Counted from the first letter of the stretch, positions 53,671 to 62,972 are shown. The stretch is DNA of 64,000 nucleotides from an uncultured Flavobacteriaceae bacterium (GCA_943789465.1 CALSUF010000001.1:62001-126000); one strand, 5' to 3'. Program-made: numbers and translations. The notes: generated by a model not told the origin, from the letters alone.

Positions 53671-55215
53671 TTAATTAACAATCAGCTTCGTTATTTTAGA
53701 TTGATTTTTATTGTTCAAGTTTGCGAGATATACTCCTGAACTTACACCAGAGACATCAATTACATGTTTTGTTTGTGAAGCTTCTAGTTCATATGTTTCA
53801 ATAATACGACCACTGATATCATGTAAGTTTAAAACAGTATGACTCCTAAGTTGCCCTTGAACAATTAGTTTTTTGGTAGTTGTTAAAAATAAAATTTCAA
53901 CAGAATCAAGTGCTGTCGAGGGGCTTGAAAAAGTACCCGAGGTTGTACGTAAATAAAAGCGACCAATACCACTTAGACTCGTAGAAGGGGTGAATGTGTA
54001 GTCGTTTGAAGTAATTAATGTTTGAATGTTTAATAGAGCATCTTCTAAATAAAATTCTGTTTCTGAAGGCACATTTAAATCACTGACACTTAGAGTTGCT
54101 TGCTGACCTGCTGCTACATTGAGTTCTAAGGGAATGCTATAATCCGTTGCTGTTAGGTCATCTGTGGAAAGAACTTGAATAGCCATATTAACTCCTTGAG
54201 AATCTTCCGCTAGATGTGTCCCTATATCAGAACCTAAAGTACCAGCGTCATAGGTTACGTCCAAACCTCTAGATCCATTTTGGTCAATAAAATATAGTGA
54301 AGTTTCGGAAACATTACTACCTTTTGTTAATTTCAATTTAAAAGATGAAGGTGTCGTTGTTGGCTGACGACCAGCAATAAAATCATCTGTAGGATCTGCA
54401 GCTACTCGTCTAGATGATTTTGGAAAGGTGAATGTTCCTCCAGCCGCGGAGGATATAACAATAAACCCTTGTCCAGGTGTGATCAGTTCGGTAGACGAAA
54501 GACTATTGATAACTCTCCAAGTATTAGGGTCGTTAGTGGCAGTTCCGTTCCATCCATACAGAGCAGCATAATTTTGGTCAATATGAGAGTGCCCATCTAG
54601 TACAGCTAATATATCAGCAGCACTCACATGGGTTGTAAAAGGATTTCCTACTAAGTTGGTGTATTTGTATCCTGCAGTGGAACCATAGGCAAGAGCCACT
54701 CCAGTATCTATGGTTGAAACAGAACCTTCATAGCGCAACGTACCACCGCTTGTTGTTCCAGCACGATATCCTTTACCACTAACTAATGGCGTAGTATCTC
54801 CAGAGGCGTATTCTACATACGAGCCACTCGCTGTGTCAAAAGGTCCATACATTAAATTAGAAGTGTTGATAGTGCCTGTTGCTATTTGACCGTCGTTAGC
54901 AACTGCAAAGTCAGCAAACGTTTGACCGCCTACAGGGGGAGACACTAAGTCTCTTGTAGCAGAGGACTCAGTAAAACGACGATACTCTACATCCCCAGTA
55001 GAAGTTCCAACAATAAAAAAATCAGAAAAATCATTGGACATAGAGTCCATTATAAGTTCGCCATCGGCGTCCACAGATACGTTACTTGATGCGTGAACGA
55101 ATGCGGTAGGTGCTATGTACATTTGACCAGCAGAAGCTACCTTCAAATCTTGAGCAAAAGCGGGTAAACTTAAAATGGCGGTAAAAGTAGATAATTGTAG
55201 TATATATTTTTTCAT
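53671..55215 (-). CDS. T9SS-sorted surface protein, 514 aa
   Basis: The protein has a signal peptide (to about residue 21), a long Ser/Thr/Gly-rich beta region (YRRFTESSATRDLVSPPVGG and a GFIVISS segment) and a C-terminal type A T9SS sorting domain (VQGQLRSHTVLNLHDISG, SGVYLANLNN, SKITKLIVN). It should reach the cell surface or be released. No enzymatic motif is visible. Two direct repeats of LytTR-box type lie 75-105 bases upstream, so the LytTR regulator encoded 2.3 kb away is a possible activator. Confidence 0.87.
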   Translation of the reverse strand: MKKYILQLSTFTAILSLPAFAQDLKVASAGQMYIAPTAFVHASSNVSVDADGELIMDSMSNDFSDFFIVGTSTGDVEYRRFTESSATRDLVSPPVGGQTFADFAVANDGQIATGTINTSNLMYGPFDTASGSYVEYASGDTTPLVSGKGYRAGTTSGGTLRYEGSVSTIDTGVALAYGSTAGYKYTNLVGNPFTTHVSAADILAVLDGHSHIDQNYAALYGWNGTATNDPNTWRVINSLSSTELITPGQGFIVISSAAGGTFTFPKSSRRVAADPTDDFIAGRQPTTTPSSFKLKLTKGSNVSETSLYFIDQNGSRGLDVTYDAGTLGSDIGTHLAEDSQGVNMAIQVLSTDDLTATDYSIPLELNVAAGQQATLSVSDLNVPSETEFYLEDALLNIQTLITSNDYTFTPSTSLSGIGRFYLRTTSGTFSSPSTALDSVEILFLTTTKKLIVQGQLRSHTVLNLHDISGRIIETYELEASQTKHVIDVSGVSSGVYLANLNNKNQSKITKLIVN

Positions 55216-55249
55216 AAGTAATAATAATTAAATTTAATTCTAAATTCGG

Positions 55250-55320
55250 TTTAAAAGTAAGTCGTTTTTGGAAAGTGGACTATCTCGTTGTAACAAACGG
55301 CAATATGGCGTAACAAGTGG
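55250..55320 (-). promoter_or_regulatory. LytTR-like direct repeats and -7 element before the T9SS gene
   Basis: On the minus strand CCACTTGTTAC (55310-55320) and CCGTTTGTTAC (55290-55300) are spaced 20 bases start to start. A TACTTTTA element follows at 55250-55257. The second box fits the LytTR pattern [TA][AC][CA]GTTN[AG][TG] except at the first base. The first box has one more change (CTT for GTT). Confidence 0.5.
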
Positions 55321-55336
55321 TAATTAACTTCATGTA

Positions 55337-56527
55337 TTAATTCGTTTTTTGGGACACCCATGATATTAGATAAATAAAAGATGATAAAAATAGCATTACA
55401 AAGAAATGGTTGGTAATTTCCCATGAACTTAAAGCTAGGGCAATCCCTGTTAAAACAATAGTGTAACCCACTACTAAAAGTGTACTTTCAATATGAGAAA
55501 ACTTTAGATTTGTAAGATGATGATGTAAATGGTTTCTATCTGGAGCAAATGGATTTTTACCTTGGATCAACCGGACACAAAATACGCGAATGGTATCTAA
55601 TAGCGGAAAACTTATTAAGGCTAAAACTATTACGCTTGAATTGTTAATAAAATAGCCTGTCCCTTCAACAAGGTTTGCTCCATTAGGCGTTGTTATAATG
55701 GAAAAAATCCCAAAAGCAATGACGACTCCCAAGCTCATTGAACCGTTGTCACCCAAAAATAATCGCTTTTTGAAATTAAATATTAAAAATGATGCCAATG
55801 CTCCTGAATAACAAAACATAATTAATGCCTGAATCACTAAATCATTTAAAAAGAAAAACAGCCCAAAGCATAAGGTACTTACTACCCCTACAGATGCCGA
55901 TAAACCATCAATCCCATCTATTAAATTAAAAGCATTCACAACAATTACGAATACAAATACAGAAAATATATAGCTAAAAACAATAGGCAAAGCATATACC
56001 CCAAAAAGACCATCAAAGTTATCAATTCGGACTTCGCAAGAAACAATCACAAAAAGAGCTGTAATGATTTGAAAAATTACTTTTTCAAAAGGACTGACGT
56101 CAAAGATATCATCTTTAAGTCCGAAGAAAATCATTAAAGAAACAGCACTAAACAAACCAAAAACGATCTTAAAATCCAAATCAATACTCGATGAGTTATA
56201 TAAAAATGAACTCGTTAGCGCCAATGCAAAAACAACACTAATAAATATACTGACACCTCCTAAAATGGGTGTAGATTTTATATGTGTTTTTCTTAAACTT
56301 GGATGGTCTACTAATTGAAATCGATGTGCAAATCGAATCGCTTGAGGAATCAACCACTGTGCAGTAAAAAAAGCTAATACAGATACGAAAGAATATAAAT
56401 ACAACTCTGGAGTTACACTCGTTGTCTTTGATAGTAATGGGTCTAGTAATGACAGATAAAATAGGTCATTTATCCAGACCGTTGTACTTATTGCTGACAG
56501 CATAAAAAAAGTAAAGATTCCTGTCAT
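55337..56527 (-). CDS. Undecaprenyl-phosphate sugar-1-phosphate transferase, WecA/MraY family
   Basis: The 396-aa polytopic inner-membrane enzyme starts synthesis of surface polysaccharides by moving a HexNAc-1-phosphate onto undecaprenyl phosphate. It has about 11 helices and the conserved DHPSLRKTHIKSTPILGG near 73, the Asp pair in FFGLKDDIFDV near 135, NAFNLIDGIDGLSA near 199, FLGDNGSMSLG near 258 and the cytoplasmic DRNHLHHHLT near 332. This is the WecA/TagO pattern rather than MraY. It lies alone between the T9SS and OmpA genes. Confidence 0.92.
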   Translation of the reverse strand: MTGIFTFFMLSAISTTVWINDLFYLSLLDPLLSKTTSVTPELYLYSFVSVLAFFTAQWLIPQAIRFAHRFQLVDHPSLRKTHIKSTPILGGVSIFISVVFALALTSSFLYNSSSIDLDFKIVFGLFSAVSLMIFFGLKDDIFDVSPFEKVIFQIITALFVIVSCEVRIDNFDGLFGVYALPIVFSYIFSVFVFVIVVNAFNLIDGIDGLSASVGVVSTLCFGLFFFLNDLVIQALIMFCYSGALASFLIFNFKKRLFLGDNGSMSLGVVIAFGIFSIITTPNGANLVEGTGYFINNSSVIVLALISFPLLDTIRVFCVRLIQGKNPFAPDRNHLHHHLTNLKFSHIESTLLVVGYTIVLTGIALALSSWEITNHFFVMLFLSSFIYLISWVSQKTN

Positions 56528-56668
56528 AAACGAAATTTCTGTAGGTTAAGATTTAACAAAAAACGCCAACACTCCGAAAAAATAATAATTTCTGGCTGTG
56601 GGGTCTATTCTGTGTAGTATTTTATAGGTTATAAAACTTGTGTTATTTAATTTTTTTCGCAAATAAAA

Positions 56669-58019
56669 TCAGTTCATTATAATAATTTCAACACGTCTAT
56701 TTTTACGTCTGCCTTCTTCCGTTAAGTTTGAAGCTATTGGTTTTGTTTCCCCGAATCCTTCAACAGCAATGTGTTCTAAAGGAACCCCCTCCGCTTACTA
56801 GATAATTACGAACCGTGTTGGCTCTAGTTTGAGACAAGCGTTTATTGAACTCATAATCTCCTACGCTGTCTGTATGACCTTCTATTTTAAATTGAACGTC
56901 AGGGTGTTGTTTCATCTCTTCAATAATTTTGATCAGAACAGGGTACGAATCTTGTCTGATATTGGCGTTTCCTGTATTAAATAATATGTCTGGTGTCATT
57001 TTATTTAACCCTAAAGCCAAATCAGACAAAACCTCTTCCTTAAAAGGGCATCCGTTATTGGATTCTAAGCCAGGAACCGTAGGACATTTATCCGCTGCAT
57101 CTACGATACCATCATTATCAGTGTCAGGTAAAGGGCAGCCATTATTGGTTGGTAATCCCTTTATTTTTGGACAGTTATCTACAGAATCAAAAACTGTATC
57201 TCCATCAGTGTCTATCTCTGTGATTTTAGCAACTTTTGGGCAACCAACACTAGTACCATACACATCTGGGCAACTATCAATTGCATCAACGACTCCGTCA
57301 CCATCACGATCCTTTATTTCTTCAGGACAACCATTATTTTCAGCAACTCCAGGAACATTTGGACAATCATCAACTGTGTTTTTCACACCATCATTGTCGT
57401 CGTCATTATCAATAAATCGATACATTAAAGAAGCAGAGTATTGAAAATGATTTGTGTCATATTCTTGATCTCCATGGTTTAAAGCCCATTTAGCTGTACC
57501 GTTAACATTGACGCCAAATTGATCCGAAAGCCAAAAGTTAGCACCTGGTCCAAAATTAAGACTAATGTCAGCGTAACTTCCCTGATAAACTGATCCTACA
57601 CCGCCGTGTAAGTAAAGCTCTGCCCAATCATTTCGATCGAACCAACCAATGGCTTCATCGTAATAAAATTTTAAATCAAAGTCTATTGCTAAGTATTTTT
57701 GATCTGTATTAATGATTATTCCATCAATATTTCCTTCATTTGCTTTCCATTTATTTTTACTCAAAATCATGGCTAAACTGAACCATTTGCTAAATCTGTA
57801 TTCGAGTTCAATAGTGTAATTATTAGAAAATGCCATTTGATCAAAATCACTAAGAGCTGAAAAAGGATTATGATCTCCATCGCTATCGACTAGGTTTACA
57901 CCAAACTTAAGTATGAGTGTCCTATTTACATCATTAATAGAATCGTTAGACATCAAATCTTGGGCTTGCAGAGACACAAGTCCTGCTACAAAAAATAAAA
58001 ATAATGTAAATTTTTTCAT
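56669..58019 (-). pseudogene. OmpA-family protein with thrombospondin type 3 repeats, one frameshift
   Basis: The start MKKFTLFLFF gives a signal peptide, a beta-barrel of about 170 residues and a calcium-binding thrombospondin type 3 region (DNDDDNDGVKNTVDDCPNVP and four similar units). The OmpA peptidoglycan-binding domain follows (FNTGNANIRQDSYPVL, IEGHTDSVGDYEFNKRLSQ). The frame breaks in a run of five G at about 56787-56791. Removing one G restores [17 protein letters not shown] and the usual end [14 protein letters not shown] with stop at 56669. The gene is otherwise perfect. A base-call error or a very recent mutation is likely. LytTR-like boxes precede it. Confidence 0.82.
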
Positions 58020-58114
58020 GTTAAATTTGGAGTTTACTTTTAACTGGCTATGAAATTGTATTTCAGTTTCGGATAGCAAAGAAAGGGAGCTTAGTAGCAA
58101 GATGCTAACTAGAT

Positions 58115-58166
58115 GTAATAAACGGCAGTTTGATGTAATAAACGGCTATTTTGAAGCATTTAACGG
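58115..58166 (-). promoter_or_regulatory. Three LytTR-like direct repeats before the OmpA gene
   Basis: On the minus strand CCGTTTATTAC occurs exactly twice (58135-58145 and 58115-58125, spacing 20), preceded by a weaker CCGTTAAATGC (58156-58166). The core CCGTTTAT matches the LytTR consensus at eight of nine positions. A TTTCTTTG element lies 30 bases downstream (58077-58084). The repeats match those before the T9SS gene at 55215. Confidence 0.5.
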
Positions 58167-58281
58167 TATAATGGACTGATTAGAATTAAAATACAAAAAA
58201 TATTCTCTATTCAAACAAAGAAGTCATTGTGAGAATATGTCAAAAATTAGCTCTCAATTTATTTTTTTATATCTTTAGAAC

Positions 58282-59325
58282 ATGAAAGATTTAAAATATC
58301 TTTTTGCCTATTCCGTACCTCTTTCGGCGTTCATCTCTTTTGAATCCATGGGGTTGGGGACGTATACATCCGTAATTTACGCTTTTATAATACTTCCTTT
58401 TTTGGATCTCGTAACTGGTAATAGTCCTAAAAACCTCTCTAAAGAAGATGAAAATAACAAGAAAGTCAAATGCATTTTTGATGTCATGTTATATTTGAAT
58501 TTACCTATTGTTTTTGGTCTTTTGTGGCTTGTTTTTACAAAAATTCAAACACAAGAATACGCTACATATGAACTCATTGGAATTGGACTCTCCGCTGGAA
58601 TTTTATTAGCAACCAATGCCATTAATGTAGCGCATGAACTAGGACATCGAATTCCGTACTTTGAACGATTTATGAGCAAATGTCTATACATGCCCTGCCT
58701 GTATATGCACTTTTATATAGAACACAACTTTGGACATCACATGAACGTTGCAACTCCAAATGATGGCGCAACAGCAAAATACAACCAGACAGTATTTTCG
58801 TTTTGGATAACCTCTGTTACAAAGCAATACCTAGATGCTTGGAAATGTCAAATGAAACTTTTAAAAACCCAGAAAGGTTCCTTCCTTTCTGTAAAAAATG
58901 ACATGCTTTGGTATCACCTCATTCAACCATCCTATCTTTTTGGAGTATTCTATTTCTTTTCATTTGATGTGATGCTATTTGCTATCGCTATTGGAGTGGT
59001 ATCTTTTCTTTTTTTAGAAAGCATCAATTATATTGAACATTATGGATTGAGACGATTTAAAACACCATCTGGAAGATACGAACGCGTACAACCTCACCAT
59101 TCATGGAATTCTAATTTTAATATTGGAAGAATTGTTTTGTATGAATTGACAAGGCACAGCGACCACCACTTTAAATCATCCAAAAAATACCAACTCCTCA
59201 ATAGTTATGAGCAATCCCCTAGATTACCTTTGGGTTATCCCGCTTCTATTTTACTGAGTTTTATTCCTCCGCTTTGGTTCAAAATCATGAACCCATTGGT
59301 CCCTGAGCAAATGAAGGAAACATAA
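58282..59325 (+). CDS. Membrane-bound alkane/fatty-chain hydroxylase, AlkB-like
   Basis: The 347-aa protein belongs to the di-iron membrane hydroxylases. Histidine clusters are all present: HELGHR near 117, EHNFGHH near 147, NYIEHYGL near 253 and RHSDHHFKSSKKYQLL near 295. About six membrane helices surround them. The NYIEHYGL and final LPLGYPASI motifs point to the alkane 1-monooxygenase group. The substrate could be alkanes or other aliphatic chains. The rubredoxin partner is not in this window. It is a single-gene unit followed by a hairpin terminator. Confidence 0.88.
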   Translation: MKDLKYLFAYSVPLSAFISFESMGLGTYTSVIYAFIILPFLDLVTGNSPKNLSKEDENNKKVKCIFDVMLYLNLPIVFGLLWLVFTKIQTQEYATYELIGIGLSAGILLATNAINVAHELGHRIPYFERFMSKCLYMPCLYMHFYIEHNFGHHMNVATPNDGATAKYNQTVFSFWITSVTKQYLDAWKCQMKLLKTQKGSFLSVKNDMLWYHLIQPSYLFGVFYFFSFDVMLFAIAIGVVSFLFLESINYIEHYGLRRFKTPSGRYERVQPHHSWNSNFNIGRIVLYELTRHSDHHFKSSKKYQLLNSYEQSPRLPLGYPASILLSFIPPLWFKIMNPLVPEQMKET

Positions 59326-59357
59326 AAAAGCCAAGACAAGTGTCTCGGCTTTTTTTG
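59324..59357. terminator. Bidirectional terminator between alkB-like and fasciclin genes
   Basis: AAAGCCAAGACA and TGTCTCGGCTTT form a stem with one mismatch and loop AG, with A-run before and T-run after. Confidence 0.85.
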
Positions 59358-59385
59358 TATTGTTCCTATTTGGGTTTATTGACTA

Positions 59386-60372
59386 TCAATCAAGCACTGG
59401 TAAAATAACTTTATCTACGGCATGAACTACTCCGTTCATAGCTTGAACATCAACAACAATGATATTGGATACAAATCCATTTGGATCTGTAATATTTGGT
59501 GCTGTGGTTAAGGAAAATGTAATGGTTTCATCCGCAACAGTTACAGCTTCCATCCCTTCAGTTAAATCGCCTGATCTCACATTAGCTTCTGGAACAACAT
59601 GCATTCCTAAGACATTTTCTAGCAAACCTAAATCGATTTCGGCCAATGTACTATAACCAAGGAAAGAAAGTAAATCTCCAAAAGCAGCATTGGTTGGAGC
59701 AAACACAGTAAGTGGTGCTGGTTCGTCAGAAGACGATAATATGGATACAAAGTCCTCTTGATGATCTTCTCTAGTTAAGGCGGCAACAAGCGTTTCAAAT
59801 GTAGGATCGGCTGTTGCAAATGTTACAACTGTTGGAAGTCCAATAACAGCATCTACCACATGAACAATCCCATTTGAAGCAGTAACATCTGCTGCGGCAA
59901 CACTAGAAATTCCATTAAAGACAACTCCATCTGAGGTATCAAAGTATATACTTAAATTGTCGCCATCGGCGTTGATTGCATTGGTTGTAGAATACCCCGC
60001 ACCAAGAGTCGCTAAATCGGAGGAACTAACCGATCCTGAAATGACATGATTGAGCAAAATATTAGCTAATACATCAGTTGGTACATCCCCTAAAGTTGCA
60101 AAACCGTTCTCAGAAAGAAATGTTTCAAAGGCAGCATTTGTAGGTGCTAGTACCGTAAATTCTCCACCGCTTAAAGTCGTAACTAAATCTCCATCGGCAG
60201 CTCCAAGTGCAGCAACCAAGTTACTTAAATCGGGAGTATCTATCGCTATTTCAACAATAGTTCCAACTTCTGGATTTGAGGCAGTAGTATCATCATCGTC
60301 ACTGCAGGAAATCGTCATAAGGCCCACAAATAGTAGGGTTAGTAGTTTGTAGTTGTTCAATAAATTTTTCAT
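59386..60372 (-). CDS. Lipoprotein with two fasciclin (FAS1) domains
   Basis: The 328-aa protein has a lipobox (GLMTISCSDDDD) and two FAS1 domains at about 45-180 and 185-327. Each contains the H2-type motif (FTVLAPTNAAFETFL, LTVFAPTNAAFGDLL) and the closing GVVHVVD/GVVHAVDKVI segment. FAS1 proteins mediate adhesion. The acidic stretch after Cys suggests export to the outer surface. It is a single-gene unit. Confidence 0.94.
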   Translation of the reverse strand: MKNLLNNYKLLTLLFVGLMTISCSDDDDTTASNPEVGTIVEIAIDTPDLSNLVAALGAADGDLVTTLSGGEFTVLAPTNAAFETFLSENGFATLGDVPTDVLANILLNHVISGSVSSSDLATLGAGYSTTNAINADGDNLSIYFDTSDGVVFNGISSVAAADVTASNGIVHVVDAVIGLPTVVTFATADPTFETLVAALTREDHQEDFVSILSSSDEPAPLTVFAPTNAAFGDLLSFLGYSTLAEIDLGLLENVLGMHVVPEANVRSGDLTEGMEAVTVADETITFSLTTAPNITDPNGFVSNIIVVDVQAMNGVVHAVDKVILPVLD

Positions 60373-60899
60373 AAATATGTTTTTGTTTAGACCACAAAAA
60401 AATAATATTTATTGTAATTTTTGTTTAACTTTTTGTTAAAAAAATAAGACAAAATGATGTATTATGATTATCTTAACTTTTTGAGTTAATTTAATGCAAT
60501 AAATTAGTTAATTAAATGTAAATAAATAGTTTTTATAGTTAATAATTAGAGATTAGTTCAGCTAATTAATTATAATGTATTTAAGTAAAAATTGATTTCA
60601 TGCTGAGATATTCAACTAAGCGAAGGAAATTTAAAAGAGTTATTAGAATACTACTAAGTTTTTGAAATAGAAACGTTTTTAAGTTGTCAAGAAACAATTA
60701 TAACCCCACGAACTTTATAAGATTTACTTGTAATACAAAAGCCGAAACCTTCGTTTCGGCTTTTCATCTGTACACCCAATTGAGCTGTTTTCGAAACAAA
60801 CACTGGATTTTTTAAACAACTTTTTTTTAACTTCTTAGAAAAAATAAAACCCAAAATTGAGTTTGATTTTTAAGCGCCTTACGGCGCTGATTATAAAAG
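60373..60899. other. Intergenic region with a tRNA-Leu terminator copy
   Basis: This AT-rich gap has no supported gene. It holds a copy of the tRNA-Leu downstream terminator (37 bases at 60737-60773, differing by one base from 62974-63010) and a small hairpin AGCGCC/GGCGCT (60873-60888). From 60373 to about 60730 I see only low-complexity AT-rich sequence. Confidence 0.6.
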
Positions 60900-60922
60900 A
60901 AGGGGCTGCTTAGCAGCCCCTT
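60892..60922 (-). terminator. Terminator after the FISUMP gene
   Basis: AAGGGGCTGC and GCAGCCCCTT form a perfect 10-bp stem with a 3-base loop (60900-60922), 22 bases after the FISUMP stop, followed on the minus strand by CTTTTAT. Confidence 0.8.
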
Positions 60923-60944
60923 AAAGAGTCAAAAGTCAAGATTT

Positions 60945-62222
60945 TTAATCCCTAACAAAACGCACTGAAAAGCCGTTCCGCTTGTAGTAGCTGTACCAGA
61001 ATAGGTTACTGCTAACGTTGTACAGGTAGCGGCTCCAAGCGTAATCTGAATCGAACTCAGTGGAACTCCAAAAGAAAGCATTGAAACCCTCAGGGTAGAA
61101 CGAACCATTGTTGTAACGGTAACCCTCTGGGAAGGCATTAAAGTCACTGCTGTTGTTTAAGCTTTGGTCATTGCCTATTGCTCCTACATCTACATCTGTT
61201 GAACTATTCCATCCAGTGTTGGAGGCCATCGCTTTGGCTATTTTGTTTTCTGTGGTGGTGCCGTCATAATTATAACCACTCGCTATGAGATATTCTTCAA
61301 GCGTTGTCCACTCGGCATCTGTGGGTACGTGCCAACCCTCTGGGGCAAATTCTTTATTAGGAGTGTTAGGGTCGTTGTCGTGTATCCCTGCAACAGCATA
61401 CCAATTATAAAGTTTTGGCTTTGTGGGGTCATTATTGTAATAACACCAAGCGCCTGTGGTAGTATCGGCCCAGACTCCATTAGAAGTTACCTGTGGAATC
61501 TCTGTACCATCTCTATACGTCACCATTTCGGCATTATCCACTGTCCAAACCTGGTCGCCGTAAGTAATGTAATTGTATGTGTTGCCGTCTTGGTCTGTGA
61601 CTGTGCCTGAACCGTCATCAGATTCCAAGTTATCTATCTGGTTTTGAAGGTTAGCAATTAAGGCATCAACCTCACTTTGAGAATAAAATTGTGTTTCTGC
61701 ATAATTTTTTGTCACTGCATCCTGCGCCTCTGTAGGGTCTTGTAAATCTTTTATCTGTTGACTATTTGCAGAATTGTTTTCAGCGAGTACTGCTTCTAAA
61801 TTTGGTGTTGCTGATGTAGCGTTGCCACTGTTCTCTGCATATAATGCGAAAGGAACACTAAGCAGTTGTGTGGTGCCCATAGCCAAATAACCATTACCTG
61901 TATTAAGCTCTATGCCTAAGTAATAACTTCCTAGAGACCAATCCAGTTCTGAGAAGACGCCTGTATTGGCTGTACCTTGTCCAATCACAAGATTAACTTG
62001 CCCCAAATCGTCCGTTGGCACATAGTGTGTTTCTGTGAAAACAGGCACTGCTGTTTCAGAACCTTGGATCACATTAAACTTAAAATACACATTGGTATTT
62101 ATGATTAAATCCCCAGCACTGTTTCTTACAGTCGCTTGGTAGTTAAAACCCTGTGGGGTTTGCGCTTGTAGTTGTGTGAGTGATGCTATGGCTAGGCATA
62201 TTATGGCGTAAAACTTTTTCAT
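60945..62222 (-). CDS. Fibre-like surface protein with FISUMP tip (cassette 2)
   Basis: The 425-aa protein shares its signal peptide and first 130 residues (QGFNYQATVRN, LLSVPFALYAENSG) with the fibre protein at 9993-11717. A short coiled-coil stalk follows (DAVTKNYAETQ, SEVDALIANLQNQIDNLE). The tip (about 210-425) is a FISUMP domain (MVTYRDGTEIPQV, LYNWYAVAG, EGWHVPTDAEWTTLEEYL, FSVRFVRD), a fold related to C-type lectins. The last 40 codons are unusually C-ending (TAC, AAC, AGC) in an AT-rich genome and recall a diversity-generating variable region. It overlaps the T9SS gene by four bases. Confidence 0.82.
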   Translation of the reverse strand: MKKFYAIICLAIASLTQLQAQTPQGFNYQATVRNSAGDLIINTNVYFKFNVIQGSETAVPVFTETHYVPTDDLGQVNLVIGQGTANTGVFSELDWSLGSYYLGIELNTGNGYLAMGTTQLLSVPFALYAENSGNATSATPNLEAVLAENNSANSQQIKDLQDPTEAQDAVTKNYAETQFYSQSEVDALIANLQNQIDNLESDDGSGTVTDQDGNTYNYITYGDQVWTVDNAEMVTYRDGTEIPQVTSNGVWADTTTGAWCYYNNDPTKPKLYNWYAVAGIHDNDPNTPNKEFAPEGWHVPTDAEWTTLEEYLIASGYNYDGTTTENKIAKAMASNTGWNSSTDVDVGAIGNDQSLNNSSDFNAFPEGYRYNNGSFYPEGFNAFFWSSTEFDSDYAWSRYLYNVSSNLFWYSYYKRNGFSVRFVRD

Positions 62223-62698
62223 TGCTTAATGATTTTATACGTATTGGTTTGTTTTGAATCTTTTGTGGTGACTGTTACAAAGTAAGTGCCTGTGGTGAGT
62301 GTTTGAACACTTAAAGGTTGCTCTTTTTGATGTTGGGTTTGTAGAATTTGTTTTCCACTTACATCTGTAATCCTTACTTCAAAGAATTGTTCTGTGGGAT
62401 GGGTGATATAAATGGCTTCTGTCACAGGATTTGGAAAGACCTTGACTTGTAATTGTAGCTGTGGTGTTTGTGTAGTTAAAATTGTTAAATCTAGGGAGGG
62501 ATAATAGCCGTTTCCTAATTGGATGCTGCCATCTTCGGAGGTCATGGCACCGACGGCTAGTTCTCCAGCGGTATAGCTAAGTTTGTTATTTCCGTTTTCA
62601 TAAGTGGCTCCTGCTGGACCAATGACTTGTTTGGAAATCGTTGGCTGAGCATAGGCTGATAATCCTAACAGCAAAAAAGCTAATATGAAGTAACGCAT
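62219..62698 (-). CDS. Short T9SS-sorted surface protein (cassette 2, first gene)
   Basis: The 159-aa protein is paralogous to the one at 9520-9996: signal peptide, KQVIGPAGATYENGNNKLSY, DGSIQLGNGYYPSLDL, then a type A sorting domain (VFPNPVTEAIYI, TGTYFVTVTT, TYKIIKQ). It is probably translocated by T9SS and may anchor or assemble the overlapping fibre-like protein. It is transcribed from a promoter with the 11-bp tandem repeat also used by the distant module at 7-9 kb, but no HTH-headed gene lies next to it, so control would be in trans. Confidence 0.85.
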   Translation of the reverse strand: MRYFILAFLLLGLSAYAQPTISKQVIGPAGATYENGNNKLSYTAGELAVGAMTSEDGSIQLGNGYYPSLDLTILTTQTPQLQLQVKVFPNPVTEAIYITHPTEQFFEVRITDVSGKQILQTQHQKEQPLSVQTLTTGTYFVTVTTKDSKQTNTYKIIKQ

Positions 62699-62718
62699 TG
62701 TTAAATTGGTTTATAATT

Positions 62719-62765
62719 CAAATATAAAAAAATAAAAACCATTTTTAAGCCCATAATAGGACCAT
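62719..62765 (-). promoter_or_regulatory. Tandem 11-bp repeat plus -7 element, copy 3
   Basis: On the minus strand ATGGTCCTATT (62755-62765) and ATGGGCTTAAA (62744-62754) are head to tail, followed by 17 bases and TATATTTG (62719-62726), a perfect TAnnTTTG. The T9SS gene starts 20 bases later. Layout and spacing equal those of the copies at 7107 and 8989. Confidence 0.65.
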
Positions 62766-62823
62766 AATAAAAATTAGATAATTAACGAAATTTATCTGTT
62801 TGTTTAAAATAGCCCAAAAAACA

Positions 62824-62861
62824 TTCGTTTCGGTTTTTCATCTGTACTGAAGACGGGACTT
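62824..62861 (+). repeat. Partial copy of the tRNA-Leu 3' end and downstream DNA
   Basis: The 38 bases differ by one from 62987-63024, which covers part of the tRNA-Leu terminator and the 3' acceptor/T-arm strand of tRNA-Leu. The rest of the tRNA is missing. A hairpin GGGACTTAGC/GCTGAGTCCC follows. It resembles an attachment-site remnant. Another partial copy (terminator only) lies at 60737, on the far side of cassette 2. Confidence 0.75.
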
Positions 62862-62972
62862 AGCTGCGCTGAGTCCCAGAATCAACATTTTGAAAAAAGC
62901 CGACGCCACTATACAGCTTGTTTATTATTTCCTTAAACTCATTAAAGCAAGCTTTACTCGTTACAGGAAACA

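Noticed and set aside
56785-56795. Phase variation of the OmpA gene through the G-run
   Set aside because: Five G is short for slipped-strand switching and nothing else suggests phase control. A base-call error is more likely.
60945-62698. A complete diversity-generating retroelement
   Set aside because: The FISUMP C-terminus looks like a variable region, but no reverse transcriptase, accessory gene or template repeat is present in the window. Only the variable-region-like end is reported.
62824-62861. A second tRNA-Leu gene
   Set aside because: Only the 3' strand is present. Without a 5' half no cloverleaf can form.
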